Below are positions 63,466 through 64,000 of a DNA stretch of 64,000 nt, one piece after another. This DNA is from Alteromonas_F sp964429915 (GTDB taxonomy: Bacteria; Pseudomonadota; Gammaproteobacteria; Enterobacterales; Alteromonadaceae), in NCBI GenBank assembly GCA_964429915.1, contig CAYSDZ010000001.1, positions 176,851 to 240,850 of the forward strand. The letters run 5' to 3'. Each line of letters starts with the position of its first letter. Within the stretch, counting starts at the first letter, position 1. The notes beneath the pieces were generated by a model. It was not told the DNA's origin. It saw only the letters and a program-made list of their open reading frames with translations, and made no database searches. The translations under genes and the position numbers were made by a program.

Positions 63466-63966
63466 TTATTGTAAACTTTCCAATGTGGTAATAACCCTTT
63501 GGTCAAACCCGATATCTTCACTTTTAGCTATATTAATAAAGTCTGTAGAGGCAAATCCTTTCAATGATTGTTTCAAATAGTAATTTGCATTTTCAGATTG
63601 ATGAAGCAAATACGCTTTTTGCCAAAAGTTTTTTAGGCCAAACCATGTATAACAAGCTTGTATGTAAGTATTGGGATCAAGCATTCTTCCAGTCCAAGGA
63701 GACTTTATTACTCTAGGATGAAACTTTGTCGGGACGCTAGGCTCGTATAACTCCGCTAAATCAAATAAGTTATGTGTCATTTCATGTACAATTGCATCAG
63801 CAATAGTTTCGATACTAACACTTTCTAAATGGGGATTAATTAAAACTACTAGCCCATTACAAGTGTTTGTTGAAGCACAATTAAATCTATTTTTTGAATC
63901 ATCAAACCTTACGACAGCAGAATAAATACTATTCTGTAACATCCTGAGTATAAGTAAAACAACCAC
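63466..63966 (-). CDS. HExxH protein resembling RiPP aKG-HExxH peptide beta-hydroxylases, possibly 5'-incomplete
   Basis: 166 residues as read. HEMTH at 61-65 within IADAIVHEMTHNLFDLAEL, then VIKSPWTGRMLDPNTY and CYTWFGLKNFWQKA. The order HExxH, a following SPW-R block with an Arg, and a hydrophobic FW segment matches the putative peptide modification family TIGR04267 better than true metallopeptidases. Members are usually longer at the N-terminus. Here an in-frame TAG lies three codons before the GTG at 63966, so the gene may be shortened, interrupted, or start at ATG 63942. It heads an operon with exporter genes. Confidence 0.65.
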   Translation of the reverse strand: MVVLLILRMLQNSIYSAVVRFDDSKNRFNCASTNTCNGLVVLINPHLESVSIETIADAIVHEMTHNLFDLAELYEPSVPTKFHPRVIKSPWTGRMLDPNTYIQACYTWFGLKNFWQKAYLLHQSENANYYLKQSLKGFASTDFINIAKSEDIGFDQRVITTLESLQ

Positions 63967-64000
63967 TATTGACTACTCTTTAAGACAGCTAGTTTCAAGG

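Noticed and set aside
63466..63966. Ordinary secreted zinc metallopeptidase
   Set aside because: HExxH is present, but there is no signal peptide or usual third-ligand pattern, and the SPW-R block with exporter neighbours fits the peptide modification family better. Not fully excluded.
1..64000. tRNA, rRNA or known riboswitch
   Set aside because: I saw no cloverleaf-like or conserved rRNA sequence and no riboswitch consensus in the intergenic regions; a covariance-model scan would be decisive.

Overview
The window looks like chromosomal DNA of a marine gammaproteobacterium of the Alteromonadales, probably Alteromonas or a close relative. The evidence is a Pseudoalteromonas-type chloride-dependent alpha-amylase, a large TonB-dependent receptor next to tryptophan-halogenase-like flavoproteins, many secreted polysaccharide-degrading lipoproteins, and integron cassettes. 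The genus is an inference; no rRNA or tRNA gene is present to confirm it.

Bases 1-26,700 (mostly minus strand) read as a catabolic locus for ulvan, the green-algal sulfated polysaccharide made of rhamnose-3-sulfate, glucuronate/iduronate and xylose. A GH88/GH105 unsaturated uronyl hydrolase (cut by the window start), a PL25-type ulvan lyase lipoprotein and a sulfatase attack the polymer. XylA and XylB handle xylose, and a class II aldolase lies in the same run. KduI, KduD and a TRAP transporter handle the unsaturated uronate product. An NCS1-type permease, RhaI, an FGGY kinase and a fused RhaEW aldolase/dehydrogenase take L-rhamnose to dihydroxyacetone phosphate and L-lactate, and an FMN-dependent L-lactate dehydrogenase finishes the route. 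A DeoR and a LysR regulator sit at the operon edges. A KtrB/TrkH potassium channel subunit and a three-gene transhydrogenase (pntAA, pntAB, pntB) are interspersed, and a 266-bp MITE-like element lies between them.

Bases 27,850-32,640 carry a DUF1800/DUF1501 pair followed by an eight-haem cytochrome c with TPR repeats. Bases 32,650-38,260 are an integron cassette array without an integrase (a CALIN): six attC sites of 103-120 bp, plus two divergent attC-like repeats, separate small cassettes. These are mainly toxin-antitoxin pairs (YoeB/YefM, CcdAB, RelE/RHH, HigBA, ParE-type), with a tautomerase, a DUF2283 protein, a truncated desaturase and a decayed secreted protein. Two toxins carry single-base frameshifts while their antitoxins remain open.

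Bases 38,370-46,200 hold general chromosomal genes: DUF808, LysR, DoxX, glutathionyl-hydroquinone reductase, pirin, a class IV aminotransferase with a sulfotransferase-like partner, a patatin, a lipoprotein and a YHYH-domain remnant. Bases 46,200-56,300 form an alpha-glucan locus: three tandem tryptophan-halogenase-like genes, a TonB-dependent receptor and a secreted alpha-amylase. Palindromic ATACGTAT operators precede both the receptor and the amylase. gpmA follows.

Bases 57,300-64,000 are clearly AT-richer. On the plus strand are two unrecognised secreted proteins and a CPBP protease cut short at its 3' end. On the minus strand is an operon with a HExxH protein resembling RiPP peptide hydroxylases, an FtsX-type permease, an HlyD-type adaptor, an ABC ATPase and, last, a 30-codon peptide with a strong ribosome binding site. 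This is the best candidate for an undescribed system: a peptide modification and export cluster whose small peptide gene and neighbouring protease both end at one apparent recombination junction near 59,145.
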